NCBI GenBank assembly: GCA_033961575.1
Contig: CM066732.1
Location: 77,032,687 to 77,096,686 of the forward strand
DNA length: 64,000 bases
DNA from: Aselliscus stoliczkanus
Taxonomy: Eukaryota; Chordata; Mammalia; Chiroptera; Hipposideridae
Direction: 5' to 3'
Made by a program: the position numbers and the translations under genes. Below are positions 46,656-58,848 of this stretch, in pieces (the first letter of the stretch is position 1; each line of letters opens with the position of its first letter). The notes under the pieces are model-generated. The model worked only from the letters and a program-made list of their open reading frames with translations. It was not told the origin of the DNA and did not search any database.

Positions 46656-48980
46656 GGGGTTTGACATAACAGTGATTTTAACTGCTCATGTAGTAATACT
46701 GTTGATAGTCTCCCCTGGAAGTCTCCAGAATTATGATAATCAACGAAATTTGAAGACTTTCTCATAGGTTGTGTGAATCAGTAATCATACCTTACATTTG
46801 TGTACTATTTTACAGTTTTCTTATCCCATGCCTACACAAGTAACTACCATATTAACTAGTCAGTTTAATTAAGCAGCTAAGTTAACTTTTTTGCCTCGTC
46901 ATGACTGACTATTACTGAATTGACTGAAACGACTGGTCGATTCCCTTCATACATCAGAGAGCATTTAGTTCAAATTTTACACTGAGAAAAGGTGGAGAGG
47001 ATTACTACAGCCGCTTTTTAAAACCAAATCTCATTCCAAAGCTGTTACATTTATGATTCAAATATGACAATTAACATGTTAATGTCATGCTTCCATTTTC
47101 AAGAATTTAACCGTAATGAAAATAATGTTTGCTCGATTTTACGAAATGACCTTTTACTCATAGAACTTTACTCACAGAACTTTATGATATTTCCTGCTTT
47201 GTGTGACTTAAAAACAAGTTCTGCATCTCAGACATATATGGAAAAATCAAATCTGTACCAACTTTACTAATTAATATCAAAACAGAAAATTTAAAGTGAT
47301 TCAAAATATCAAAAACAGCTTAGATTGTGACATGAAAGCCTGACTATTTCTTCTTAAAATGTTTTTGGAATTTCCTTCAGGATATTTCCATGCATTCATG
47401 TCTAAATTAAGCAATTAATTTAATTCTAAGCCACTGAAGTTTTTAAAAATGAAATGCTACTTGAATCAAAAGGACTTTTCTTTGCCAAATGTAAAAATTG
47501 TCCAGGACTTTATTTGCCTAAAAGTAAATGTATAATGAATGAAAAAATAAATTACTTTGGGAGGAAGTGGAAGTCAGAGAGAATTTCAGCAAACATTCTC
47601 AAAGAGCAGTGAAGTGATTTGGACAATGGGGAAGGCCAGGATGGTCTTACTATAACATTTAAAGTTATTGGATTAGTTACTCCACAGTAGCTACGTGGTT
47701 GAAAGGATTTCCAATCATGTCAAAGGTACAGATGAGACAGAGCTCAACTGATGTGTCTTTGAGAACCTGTCATGGTTTCCATTATGGTTTTACTGAGTTC
47801 ACATTAAATCATACACACAGAGACACCAGGATATGGTCAGACCTTGACTAACACAAGGTTTGTACAAACAAGGGCATATAGGAGATTGACCTGGGTGCTG
47901 TGCAGCCATTGTAAAAGGAGGTACAAGCTGGGGAAGAGCTCTGGCACGGTCCCACAGATCTTATCAAGGTATCCAGAAAGCAAGTTGGACTCATCTACCA
48001 TGAAATCAAGTCTGCACTAAGGGGTATCAGAGGGCCCCACCCTTGGCAGTGGGGGTAAGTAGGTCTAGGACCTGGGTGTGTGCAGTTCCTGTATCACTTT
48101 TCCTGAAAGGAAAGAAAGAATGGTATGCCCTGCTAAGACCGAATGGGAAAAAAGAGGAAATTAGATGCCTCCAAGGTAGCCTACCTAATGAAGATTCCGA
48201 CTCTAAGTGGGTTCTGGGAATGTGTCTTCCTTGGTATCGAGAGGCACTGCTTCAGCCGTGGCCTTCCGAGCATCCACAGGGCATGCAGAAGAGAAATAAA
48301 CTTTTCAAGAGGGGGACCCTGTAAATGTTCACCTAGAAGGTGAGACAGCTGGGCACTGCTCTGTGAGGTTTTGCAGTAAAACCTCTTTTTGCTCTTCGGC
48401 AGGCGTGAGCGCCATTTCACTCTCAGCTCTGCTGTCTGGCACAAAACCACCCCACAGCACAGGAGCCCAACACGAAGGTAAAAGAAAATTGCTGAGCTCC
48501 AGCATTTCCTTTGTAATCTTTGGAGGACCATTTAGTACTGAACTTGTATCCAGGATACAAGGCACTTTTTTCCTACGTTGAGAGGTAATGACACAACTGG
48601 GTATTGTGGTGTGACCTCAATTCACAGATAAATATTTGGATGGCGACTCGCCCTTCACCTGGCATTAATCCTTTGCCCTTCATTTCCAGGAAGATGTGAC
48701 ATAGCCGGGGAAGGCACCTTAAGCCATGATTGCCTCCTGATGGCATCCAAAGCTTTTGGGGGACTTGGGTCTGCTCTCATTATGCTGCCTTAGTGTTGGC
48801 AACTGAGAACAAGGCAGGTGAGGAGATGACTATCCTTTTCCAAGGTTTCAGCTGCCTTTTTAGTGAGCAGCTCAGGAGGTTTCTGGTCTCCATCTGATCT
48901 TAATTTCTGCAGACCAAACACAAACTCTACCCCCATTTTTTTGTGTTTTATGTCTCGTCATTTCAAAGTACAGAAACCCA
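46656..48980. other. Unique noncoding stretch
   Basis: No clear repeat. A 14-bp unit is tandemly duplicated at 47157-47184 (ctcatagaacttta, then ctcacagaacttta). The piece of about 47880-48590 is GC-richer with overlapping short frames on both strands and was considered as a possible decayed processed pseudogene, without a parent I can name. Confidence 0.4.
47157..47184 (+). repeat. Two-copy 14-bp tandem duplication
   Basis: The units CTCATAGAACTTTA and CTCACAGAACTTTA differ at one position. Confidence 0.95.
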
Positions 48981-49396
48981 GGGCCAGCCGAGTGGCGCAT
49001 TGGTTAAGAGCTGGCTTGGGATCCCACATATGAGGGCCAGGGACACTGCCCTCTACAGCTAACAACAGCTCCACCTGGAGCTGTGCTGTGCGAGCCCCGG
49101 CGATGGTGTAGGCTGCAGCCCCTGCTGCAGTGGGCTGCCATAGGCTACAGTGAGTGGCCAGCAGCCAGCGTGAGTTGCCAATAACTGCGGTGAGCCACCA
49201 TCCAGAGGTCGGTGACCGATCTGCCTCATCCGGGAAGAGCGCAATGATGATACCAACATGGGCCAGTGAAGCAACGTCCTCCGCAACTAGACTGAAGAAC
49301 AAAAAGACAGCAACTTGTCTGTTCCCCTTCCCCGATTCCCCAACGCTGTTCCCCTCCCCCAATTCCCCAATAAAATCTTTAAAAAAGCAAAAAAAG
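48981..49396 (+). mobile_element. Composite tRNA-derived SINE (long form), copy 2, box B deleted
   Basis: Same head and body as the copy at 22803, but 21 bases between 'gagctggcttgg' and 'gatccca' are missing, removing most of box B. A degenerate target duplication flanks it (48968-48980 and 49397-49409, 11 of 13 matching). A minus-strand frame of 161 codons (48958-49443) stays open across the whole element. Confidence 0.92.
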
Positions 49397-49409
49397 GTAC
49401 AATAACCCA

Positions 49410-50897
49410 TGTAAGCCTGAGCTACATACCGGCTTCCTTCCATATGGTGATCAGCAGAATAGGAAATTCTCTCACCTCCATACTCTAACTTACACCAATC
49501 ACATTACAGCTCAGAACAGTGTAGTCTCAGCTGTCTCATGTCTGAGATGTTATAAAGCTTTCCCTGCCTTGCTTATTGATCAACAACACCAGCTCTTAAA
49601 AAACGATTTTAATCAGAACGGTAATGTATATCTTTACATAGTTGAGTGCTGACTGGTCTTATTGTTTTCCAAGGCTAGTTTAGAAAATGATAAGAGAGAA
49701 GGCACATGAAAATACGAAATGTCATAATTTTCCTAATATTCTTTTTCTGCTTCAAACGGCCACCCCATTTTAAAATTTCATGCATGTTGCCATTGCTCGA
49801 GTTTTATCATTGGTCAACAAATCAACTACCTGCTTAGCAGCCCTCACGAGGGATTTAAAATAGCCGCCATGAAAATCCTGGGCATTTACTATTTTTATAA
49901 CAAACTTGATTGTCACCTATGATATTTCAAAGATCGCTCCTCATATAGACATCACACTGGAAATGAGATGCAGGGCCCGCTTCCCATGGCACATTATGCA
50001 GAGGCACTCTGACTAATAAATCTTTGTAGCTAATGCATTCCAGATGGAAGCCATGTCTCACAGATTTAACCTTCCTAAACCCTTCCAAAAATTCCTCCCA
50101 TCAAAAGCTCTCTGAATGAGATATGTTTGATTGAAATGGGATCATCAATACATGACAACTAAGTAATAGTACAAATGATTACTGCTTGCAGGAAAATTGT
50201 CATATTCCTTCCCACAAAGACACAGTTCTGGACCAACCTCAGGGCAAGACATGTCTTATAGGGTTGTTTCAATGCTTTTCTTCTTGAATCCCAGTTGCCA
50301 TTCACAGACACTATGCTGGGAACAGTCATTTCTGTCTAACTTTCATACATGCATAACAAAGGCTGCTCAAAGGAAGGATAGCGCGACTCTTAGAGAACCC
50401 ACTAATTAACATCCTGTTTAATAATGTCACCATGTTTAGCAGTCTACATCATTAGTTTATGTCAGGTAGGCGCAGTAAAACCTCTAAACACCTGCATGTA
50501 GATCCTTCCAGAATCAGTCATGTGCGGTGGTGAGGGCGATGTCATACAAGACTGTAGCTGTACCTATAATATTAAGCAACATTACAAATCACCCCATCAC
50601 AGCCTGAGCACATGCAGCCTTTAAGCGCTTGGCTTTTTCTTCCAGTAGCTTCTCAAACACAGGTCACCTTACAGCATGTGGCTGTTTATATTTTTACAGG
50701 GGAACTGAACTTCCTAGGGTGATAGGAAATGCCACGTTCTGCTGTCTGTTTTTAGATGTGACCGCTCTGCAACAGACTACCAGCTTGTCCAATGGAAACT
50801 CAGCAAGTTTCACTGGAAGGAGCCCGTTGCAAAGTTTTCAATTCATAACGAATTTCCTCTCCTGCCCACTCCCCAAATCATCTAAACCTGGGAGCTG
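49410..50897. other. Unique stretch, likely conserved noncoding block
   Basis: No repeats recognised. The segment of about 49750-50060 is notable: CpG retained, a YY1-like GCCGCCATG near 49862 and an A/T-rich MEF2-like motif near 49890, in non-repetitive sequence. This is a candidate enhancer by impression only. Confidence 0.4.
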
Positions 50898-50984
50898 TAA
50901 CGCAGTAAAATTTCACTAAGACTGACGAGCGAAGGTCAGACTGAATTAGTGAACCATGAATGCTTTCATGGTTCACTAACGCAG
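50898..50984. repeat. Perfect 15-bp hairpin inside TAACGCAG direct repeats
   Basis: TTAGTGAACCATGAA (50946-50960) and its exact reverse complement (50965-50979) enclose a 4-base loop. TAACGCAG occurs at 50898-50905 and 50977-50984. A third TTCACTAA at about 50912 with GACTGAC/GTCAG allows an alternative larger fold. Confidence 0.9.
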
Positions 50985-51650
50985 AAATAAATGAATGTAA
51001 ACAAGTGCTTTTTTTGCCCTTCATTCTGTTTTTACTTTCTGCAATTGCATTATTTGGTAACCTGAATTGACTGCTTGCAAACATAATGGTTATACATCTT
51101 CAAATGGAATACTATTTGTAGCCACTGTCTCGATGTAACAGATTACTGCGCTGCTAAATCCACACAAAATGTTTATCTCTTTAACATGCCGGGTGGTTCT
51201 CTGCTTGGTGGGAGCAATCCAGGGAGTAGTTCAGAGCCCCGGGCTCTCACTGAACATTTGTGTAATATCAAGGCTGCTCACTCAGCCTTCAGGGTGCCTT
51301 ACTTCTGTACCTGGTAATGGAGATCTGGCTACAGCTCAGGGGTCTTGTCACTTGGCACACCCATTAGAATCATGTAATCTGTCCCCTCTCAAATACACAT
51401 ATCTGTTCTTAGAGTTTCGGACTCTGTAGGTCCTGGGGTAGGATCTTGGAATGGGACAGTTAAGGGGAACTCCTCAGCTGATTTCCGGCATCCCTTGTGG
51501 AGAAACTAGATTAGATAAACTCAGGTCCCATGCAGCTCTCAAAAATCATGATCCCACTGAATTTACGCCCACACTTACTTCCAAAAAAATCATGTGATGT
51601 ATGCCTCGGAGAAAAGATCTGAAATAAAATAGCCAGCAGTAACGATAACA
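50985..51650. other. Unique noncoding stretch
   Basis: I see no assignable gene or repeat. Confidence 0.4.
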
Positions 51651-51654
51651 GCTA

Positions 51655-51800
51655 AGCCCTATCAACAAACACTTATTTCACCCTTGAAATGTTCTAAATG
51701 TAGCTCACAGATTAACACGTTTTTATACTCAGGAGCCTAAGGAGGCTGAATTATGGGCAACACCTTTTTATTCTCCCCATTTGATGGTGAGCCACAGAAG
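51655..51800 (-). mobile_element. MIR-like relic (weak)
   Basis: 'taagccctatcaacaaacacttatttcac' to 'tttttattctccccatttgatggtgagccacaga' follows the reversed MIR layout with heavy divergence. Confidence 0.45.
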
Positions 51801-53815
51801 ATTAAATCACCACAATGGTAAAAGTAAATTACTCCCTGATGTGGTGACATTAAGGGCAATTTTCATTTTTCCTCTTGCTTTTCTACATTTTCTAATATTA
51901 CAATAAAAAATCATGTATTCCTTGTATAACAAAAAACATTCAAGTTTAAAAACAAATTTCATGAAGTGGATTTCATGTAACATATATTCATTAGCATAGG
52001 AAATATAGAAAACGTAGAATTACGAACATGCTATCACATGGGTAAAAAACCAGCCATTTACAAAAAGGGTGCATTTCCCAGAAACTGAGGCTAAAGGAAG
52101 CAATTGTAACTGAGCATGGAGCTTGGTCCCTGGTAGCCATGGCAGTAAGAGAAACCTCAGGGGCTGCAGAGCAACCTTTAGTAATTGAAAGGAAGCAGAG
52201 TGGATCATCAGGAGGGTTGAACTTTCCTGAAACTCTGAAGTTGATGAGGAATTTCCATATAGGTCTCCTGGTAAGGAACATGATTTTGTTATTGTAACAT
52301 TTTTTAAAAATAGGTCAACAACGCAAAGGCAAGCTGGGGTGGAATTATCATAAAATCTGAATTGGTGAAGTTAGAACAAAAGAACGTTGACTCTACCAGA
52401 TTGCTGGCCCCATTTTGTTCTCTATTTTTATTCCAGAATTCATGGATCACAAATCCAGAATAAGTTTTGTGTATAAAAGGCAGATCTTCATTATCAGGAA
52501 AAGGCACTTATGGAACAGTTCTGGTTTCTTTAATCATAGCCCTTAAAAGGTCTTCTATATACTAAGTAATAGGAAATGTGAGGGTGGGAGGGCTACAACC
52601 CTTTATAATCTAGAGGACAAGCCTGGCTGGTGAGTGACATATGCAGAAACAGCCCTAAATCACACAGTGTAATTATCTTCTTTATGCTCTGGCTTTAAAA
52701 TTCTTAAGAGCCCCTGCCCAAATGTCCTCCTCACTTTGATCTATGGTTGTAATCTTACATTAAAACTCAGTCACACTGGGGAATGTCATTTTGCCAGCTT
52801 TCAGGCAGGTCTTAACAATAGACCCCTGGCTGAGACAAGCCTGGAAGAGATCAAGCACTCCTTCACCTCCACAGGCAGCAGGGGCCTGGCCAGGCAGGCA
52901 CACCTGAGCGAGGTTGTGCTGGAGCTTGGAGCTTGTCTGGCTCATTCCAAATGAACCCTGTCCACACGCATGTCTGTGAGAGGAGAGCAGCCACTGTCAT
53001 CTGTGATCTCTTCATTTCATTGGTGTCCTACAGCAAGGGAGGAAAGTCACGCAGTGGTACCTAATGTTTTTTCCTTCCACGATGAGGAACATATTAAGAA
53101 ACAGAGAGGGAGGTCAGCCTTGAACAGGAATTACAGGTACTAGGGGTTTTTTGTTGTTTATTTTTTAAGGTAATTGATACCTTTGGTCTAGCAGCAGATC
53201 ATCATGAAGACTTGATTTCTTTATTTTACAGTCTCTCCATACTCTTTCTGTAAAAAGATGACAGAAGAAAAGCATTTGTCTGCTTTTGGAGGGTGCTCCT
53301 TTCAAATTAGATTAGAACATTTGGGATATTTTTTTCCATAGCTAATCCTATTATGCCCATTAATGTGTCCAGTTTGCGTTGTTACTGCAATAAAAGCAAG
53401 TGGCAAGGGCCTAAAAATTCAGCTCCTCCCTCACAGGAATATGAAGCACGTGGGTTCAGCCAGCTGTGAGAGCGCCCACCTCCATCGGAGAGCCCACAAC
53501 CAGGGGCATGAGTTCTCTAAGTACCTCTCAGTTCCCCCATTGTCTGTACCCACTGGCTCACAGGACTTCTTAAAATTAAGCCAATATAGACTCTGGCTCC
53601 AGCTTCAGCCAAGTTCTGGGATAAGAGGACATCAACATTAATATGATGAGACAAAAGGGCTTTTGCAACACATTCTCAACTCTTTTCTAAGAGCAGTAGA
53701 TTTTAATCTCTTTATGATTTTAATGCAGACGCTGTTAGCAGGCTTCAGCAAAACACAGCACCTGACATAGAAGCTCCTACCTGCCCCTAGAAGTAATTGA
53801 TGATTGTGTGGATAC
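51801..53815. other. Unique noncoding stretch
   Basis: About 2 kb with no recognised gene or repeat. The part near 52780-52950 is GC-richer, with short opposed frames lacking domains. Confidence 0.4.
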
Positions 53816-53833
53816 TTCAGCAGAGTGTTTTTT

Positions 53834-54286
53834 TTAAAGATTTTATTGGGGAAATGAGGGAGGGGAACAGTGTTTGGGAACCGGGGAAGGGGAACAGACA
53901 AGTTGCTGTCCTTTTGTTCTTCAATCTAGTTGCGGAGGACGTTGCTTCACTGGCCCATGTTGGTATCGTCATTGTGCTCTTCTCGGGTGAGGCAGATTGG
54001 TCGCCGGCCTCCGGATGGCCGCTCACAGCGTTCTTGGCAGCTCACACCGGCTGCCCACTGCTCAGGCTGGCTGCCAGCCACTCACTGTAGCCTATGGCAG
54101 CCCCACTGCAGCAGGGGCTGCAGCTATGCCGTCCCTGGAGACTCACAGCAGCCCAGCTTGAAGCGGAGCTGTTGTTCACCATCTTAGCTGTAGAGGGCAG
54201 TGTCTCTGGTCCTCAAATGTGGGATCCGAACCGGGGCTGCTGGCGTCCCAAGCCAGCTCTGAACCAATATGCCACTCGGCCAGCCC
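53834..54286 (-). mobile_element. Composite tRNA-derived SINE (long form), copy 3
   Basis: Antisense copy of the same family: A-rich tail at the left, tRNA head at the right ending in 'cactcggccagccc'. Box B (CGGTTCGGATCC) is intact. The target duplication TTCAGCAGAGTGTTTT / TTCAGCACAGTATTTT (53816 and 54287) has two mismatches. The middle of the body differs from the other two copies, so it is probably another subfamily. Confidence 0.92.
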
Positions 54287-54679
54287 TTCAGCACAGTATT
54301 TTAATAGTAAAGGAAGATTTGACACAAGAGTTAGAGACCCTTGTATAGAACTTCTGTCTCTTCCAGTTTATAACTCTGAGTAACCTTAAGAGGAGTTATA
54401 TTCTTTCCTTATTCCTTAATTTCTCTCTATATAAAATGGGTACAAAATAATGGGCACAAAAAACAGGCCAGTGTGAACTCTTCTATTCAAGTGCCTGTAA
54501 ACCTACACTTAAAAAGTGAAATGAACCTAAAAGAAATCCTAACAATGAATCATGTTTTTATAGCAGATACTTATTTTTCCTACTTATTATCCATTTAAAA
54601 CATCTTAAAATCTTATAAAGTGCTTAGTATAAATCGGCTTACTCCAACGTATAAAAAGGACCAAAAGAGAGAGGGAAAT

Positions 54680-54895
54680 AAAACCTAACATTTGCTGAGC
54701 ACTTACTGTAGAATGGGCAAGTCACTTCAGGGTACGATCTCATTTCGTCCTCAAAAATTCTATGTGGTAGGTTGTCACCATTTTACAAATGATGGGACAG
54801 AAGTCCACAGACTTGGCCAAGTATAAGAACGCAGATTTAAACTTTACTGCACCTAGAGATTTTGAACCCAAGAGCCTACTTTCTCAACCACTATA
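54680..54895 (-). mobile_element. MIR SINE
   Basis: 'ttgctgagcacttactgtagaatgggc', 'gtcaccattttacaaatgatgggacagaagtccacagacttggcc' and 'gaacccaagagcc' give a near complete reversed MIR. Confidence 0.87.
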
Positions 54896-55084
54896 CTACA
54901 TTAATTAATGTAGAGGGAAATAAAGGAGCACCCAGGGCAAGTAAGGACACATGGACTCTGGCACTATTGGGTTGTCAGAAAAACCATATTTTTTCTGTGT
55001 TTTTTGTTGCAAAAATGAGTCATAACTTTTCAAGAACCCAATATTTCAACAGATGATCTTGGGCAAGGAATTTGCCCTTTGTTC

Positions 55085-55215
55085 TGTAGATATTTATCAA
55101 GCATGCACTCTTTATATGCCAGATGCTGACTGGGTGCTGGATAGTGTCCGAAATCCAGAGAGAAAATACAGAGTCTTGGCTTTCAAGAGGCTCGCAGTCC
55201 AGTTGGGGAGATGTA
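55085..55215 (-). mobile_element. L2 LINE 3' end
   Basis: 'atatttatcaagcatgcactctttatatgccagatgctgactgggtgctgg' then 'tcaagaggctcgcagtccagttggggagatg' is the reversed L2 3' end. Confidence 0.8.
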
Positions 55216-56703
55216 CAACTTGACCCAGAGCAATGGAGTAATACTAAACAGCTCAATGGTGTGACAATTTTCAGCTCATGTTAGGAAATGATCAAATATC
55301 ATTATCTCAAATAAAGAAGGCTTATGACAGCCACAGAGCTCCTAAGGACATCAAAAGATAATTGTCTCATGAAAAAAAAAATCCTGAGTTTATATATAGG
55401 ATAGTCTAGTAAATACCTCTCGTCTAGTAACTACCTTGCAATCATAACCATCAAAAATGCTATATAATAACATCTAACTAAATGTGAGAATATTTATAAA
55501 CAATGGAAAGAAAGAGTTGAGTAAAACCAATCAATGGCAATTATAATATGTAATTAAAAGCTTTTCTTTCCAATTTGCATAAATTAAGTTTAAAAAAAAG
55601 AGAAATGATGACACACCACAGCCAATTCTAAAGTAGAGTGCAACTCAAACTATAAGCAATCTGCCCATGAAGTAAAAACAACATTTAAGGAAGGTTTACA
55701 TAAAGATATAAGGAGCCAGACATTGAATGGGAAAATTGCAAACAAAATTAGACTACATACCATCTAGAGCCAGATATTTTTTCCTATTTCACTTTGTGAT
55801 TAATGCAACAATTAAAAACAAAAAAGAAAAAGTTTGGAAGTCTGTACTCTAAAGGGCCGATACTTCCAGGTGCTAGGATTATGGGCCACTTTGTGTTTCT
55901 TTGTATTTTCTTTAGTTTCCTGCATTAAACATAGGCTGTTTTCTTTTGTTCTTCTAACATGACTTCAGATGCAACAGCAGAGACCACTTCTAGGTACATA
56001 CTGGGGGCCCAGGCTTGCTGGAGAAATATCACGTCAGATGTTACAGCATCAACAATCTATATGTTGCATGAAGAAAAGTGTCCCTGAAGAAAAGAGCAGC
56101 CAGCTGTCCTTTATATGAAATTCTGGTACTGCCTTTGGGGAGTATATCCAATGAGAACTTGTCCTTGTGATATAATACTTCTAATGGGTGAGCCATTTCA
56201 ACACTTCACATACTGCCGAGTAAGTTTCTATGGAACTTTCTCATTGTACTCAGTGCTGTCTGTGCAGTTAATTTAGGCATCAGAAAACCAGTTGTTAATT
56301 TTCTGACTTGCCTCTGGACTCTTAAATGCTATTGCTCCAATCATAACACGTCGAAACACTTACACAGATTTCAACAATAATATCCACAGCTGGGAATAAA
56401 TCAAAGCAGTTTTATCACTGATTAAGTGCTATTGAAATATGGTTACAAGACAACATGAAGCAAAGGACAGATTTCACTTCGGAAGATTAAGAAGAAGCCT
56501 AGGGGGAAAAAAGGAGGGGAATCCAAACAAAGTCTATGCAACATTTAAAAAATACAAAAAATTCAGAGTTAGAATGCATTTTGCAGCCATTTAATTCCCA
56601 GTTTCCTGTGTATATGTGTGTGTTTATGCTATAGAGTGGTTTGGCCACATAACATAAATTTAGGCACAGCTGTTTTTCAGGCTAGAATGTCTTCATACTA
56701 AGA
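55216..56703. other. Unique AT-rich noncoding stretch
   Basis: I see no gene or assignable repeat in about 1.5 kb. Confidence 0.4.
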
Positions 56704-56932
56704 CAGAGGTCACCAAACTTTTTCTGTAAAGGGCCAGAGGATAAATATTTTAGGCTTTGTAGACCATAGATGCTTTGTTGCAACTACTCAATCCCTCCAT
56801 TTTGTACGAAAGCAGCCATGACAATACATAAATAAATGAGCATGGCTATGTTCCAATAAAACTTTATTTATAAAAACATACAGGCAGAGAGCTAAATTTG
56901 GCCCCTGTGATGTAGCAGTTTGCTGACTCTTG
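56704..56932 (+). mobile_element. hAT-Charlie-type MITE, near full length
   Basis: It starts CAGAGGTCACCAAACTTTTT and ends 'cagtttgctgactcttg', which are inverted termini. An 8-bp duplication, tactaaga (56696-56703) and cactaaaa (56933-56940), matches at six positions, as for an old hAT insertion. It shares phrases with the copy at 32682. Confidence 0.85.
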
Positions 56933-56940
56933 CACTAAAA

Positions 56941-57900
56941 TATTTGTTACTCCATGTACCCAGAAAACTCCCTCAAATGAACAGGGGTAAGAGTGAAGTG
57001 TATAGGGGTGGAATTAGGGAGGACATATGGGGCTTAAACATAGTCATCTTAAACTCAGCCTTATCCTTGGGGTGAATCTACACCCTGTCCAGATCTTCTG
57101 CAGTCTCTTTCCTGTGGTTATAGTGCAGACAGCAGCACCTCTACTTGCCCCTTCAGGACTGGGTACCACTGCGGTATTTAACTCTTCTTGCACATCTAGG
57201 AATACTTTCTTTTAAAAAATTGTTTCCTTTCTCTTTATTCCTCCTCTGTCCCCTCCTCCTCCTCCTCCAAATGCCTTTTCAGTTCTATTGCTGGTTATTT
57301 TGGCCACAAATATGTCAGGGGTTTCCTCCTTCTAATCAGATCATTTCTTGGACTTGGCTGGCATCTGGTGCTGACAGATTTTGGCCTGCTCACTCTGAGG
57401 CTGTGCTGACCCAGCCAGGCCAGATGCTTAGATACTGCTATTTTGCAACCACATCTGTGCAGAAGTTTGGAGGTGGGAAAGCAGATTTCAGCAGTGTTTG
57501 ATCCTTGTCTCAGGGGCTCCTTGACATTTTCATCAAGGACCCAGATGATGGCCAAGAGATGATCCTTATGATGACTGCAGATGACCAAATTCTGTTTAAG
57601 TGTAAACAGAATTCCTCCTTGCAAGCTAATCTCGATGTAAAATGATCTTGCCAACTAGGAACAATGGTAGTGAGGAACATAATTAAGTTGGTAAGGACAA
57701 CTGCAGCATGTGTATCATGAATGCCCTGTTGCTTAAAGCAAGACAAATGTATGCTAGCGGAACTTAGCTGGCCTCTCAGCATCACTTCTGTTGTCAGCAA
57801 CCCTTTTACACAGACTTCATAAGGCTACTTTCCAATTGGCATTCCACATCTTCACTGTTGCTCTTAAGATTCCTATTCTATCTTTTCCCTGTCTGCTAGA
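56941..57900. other. Unassigned noncoding stretch
   Basis: No gene recognised despite opposed 118- and 119-codon frames at 57145-57654. It contains a (CTC)n run near 57251-57268 and a perfect 11-bp hairpin at 57588-57613. Confidence 0.4.
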
Positions 57901-58848
57901 GAGAAAAAAGTCAGTTTCCTCTTAAATTATGAAATTCACGAGGGTTCTGCACCCTTGTTTCTCTTCTCTTCAAACTTTATGTACTCTTGGATGATTTCAT
58001 CTAAGCCCATGACTTTTACTATAACCTGTACATATCCAGATGGCCACCACATCTGTATCTCTAAGCCTATTAGGTTTTGGACACTAATCAGGGTCGACCT
58101 GTATGTCTTATGGGCACTTCAAACACTTTATCTTTCCAACTGAATTAATCATCTTCCCTACCCCTCCCAAATTATGTCATCTCCTACGTGACTCAACTGT
58201 ATTAATTTTTACCATCATTATTCTAGCCAGCCACACTAGTCAGCCTGTCCCCTCCACTGCGTACATATATCTATCTACTCAGTCTTCAATCCAGTCTCTT
58301 CCACTTCCTAAATATTATTTTAATCCATCTTCTCTCTATTTTCATTGCCTTTACCTTAGCTGCAGGTCCTCACAATTTTCTTTGCCCTCACAAGTGGTTG
58401 TCTTAGTTCTGATCTCTAAGTCTTCCTTCATATTGTAGTCACATTTCAAAACTGAAAAAGTCATTGCCCAGATTAAAATATTCAATTGTCTTAGCATGCC
58501 ATATGAGGTTCAATATCAGTCATGCGATGTCAATGCTTTTCTTCCTGCTTACTACAGAGAGATGCACACATTTTTGTTGTCTCCCTCTCTCCCCTACTCT
58601 CTCCACCCTCTTTTCCAACCATGCAGTACAACTGAACAGCTCCTGTTGTATGCCATGCTCTTCTGTGTTTCTGTGCCTTTGTCCAGACATAGAAAGTTCT
58701 TCTATTTAGAATTCTCTTAGAATCTTATCCATCCATCAATATTTAGCTTAAAAGTACCCTTCTCTAAAAGATTCTCCAAACCTCTAGCGCCAAGCTAAGA
58801 TGATCCTTTGGGCCCCAATTATTCTATATACAGAACATAGAATATATA
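57901..58848 (+). mobile_element. L2 LINE fragment, 5' piece of split copy
   Basis: 'acctgtacatatccagatggccaccacatctgtatctctaagcc', 'cttatgggcacttcaaacactttatc' and 'cttaaaagtacccttctctaaaagattctccaaacctc' are in L2 order. The mariner MITE at 58849 interrupts it. Confidence 0.7.

Noticed and set aside
47880..48590. Possible processed pseudogene
   Set aside because: GC-richer with short frames, but no parent gene, poly-A tail or target duplication could be identified.
48958..49443. 161-codon minus-strand frame as a gene
   Set aside because: It coincides with a tRNA-derived SINE read antisense. It is kept only as a repeat-family observation.
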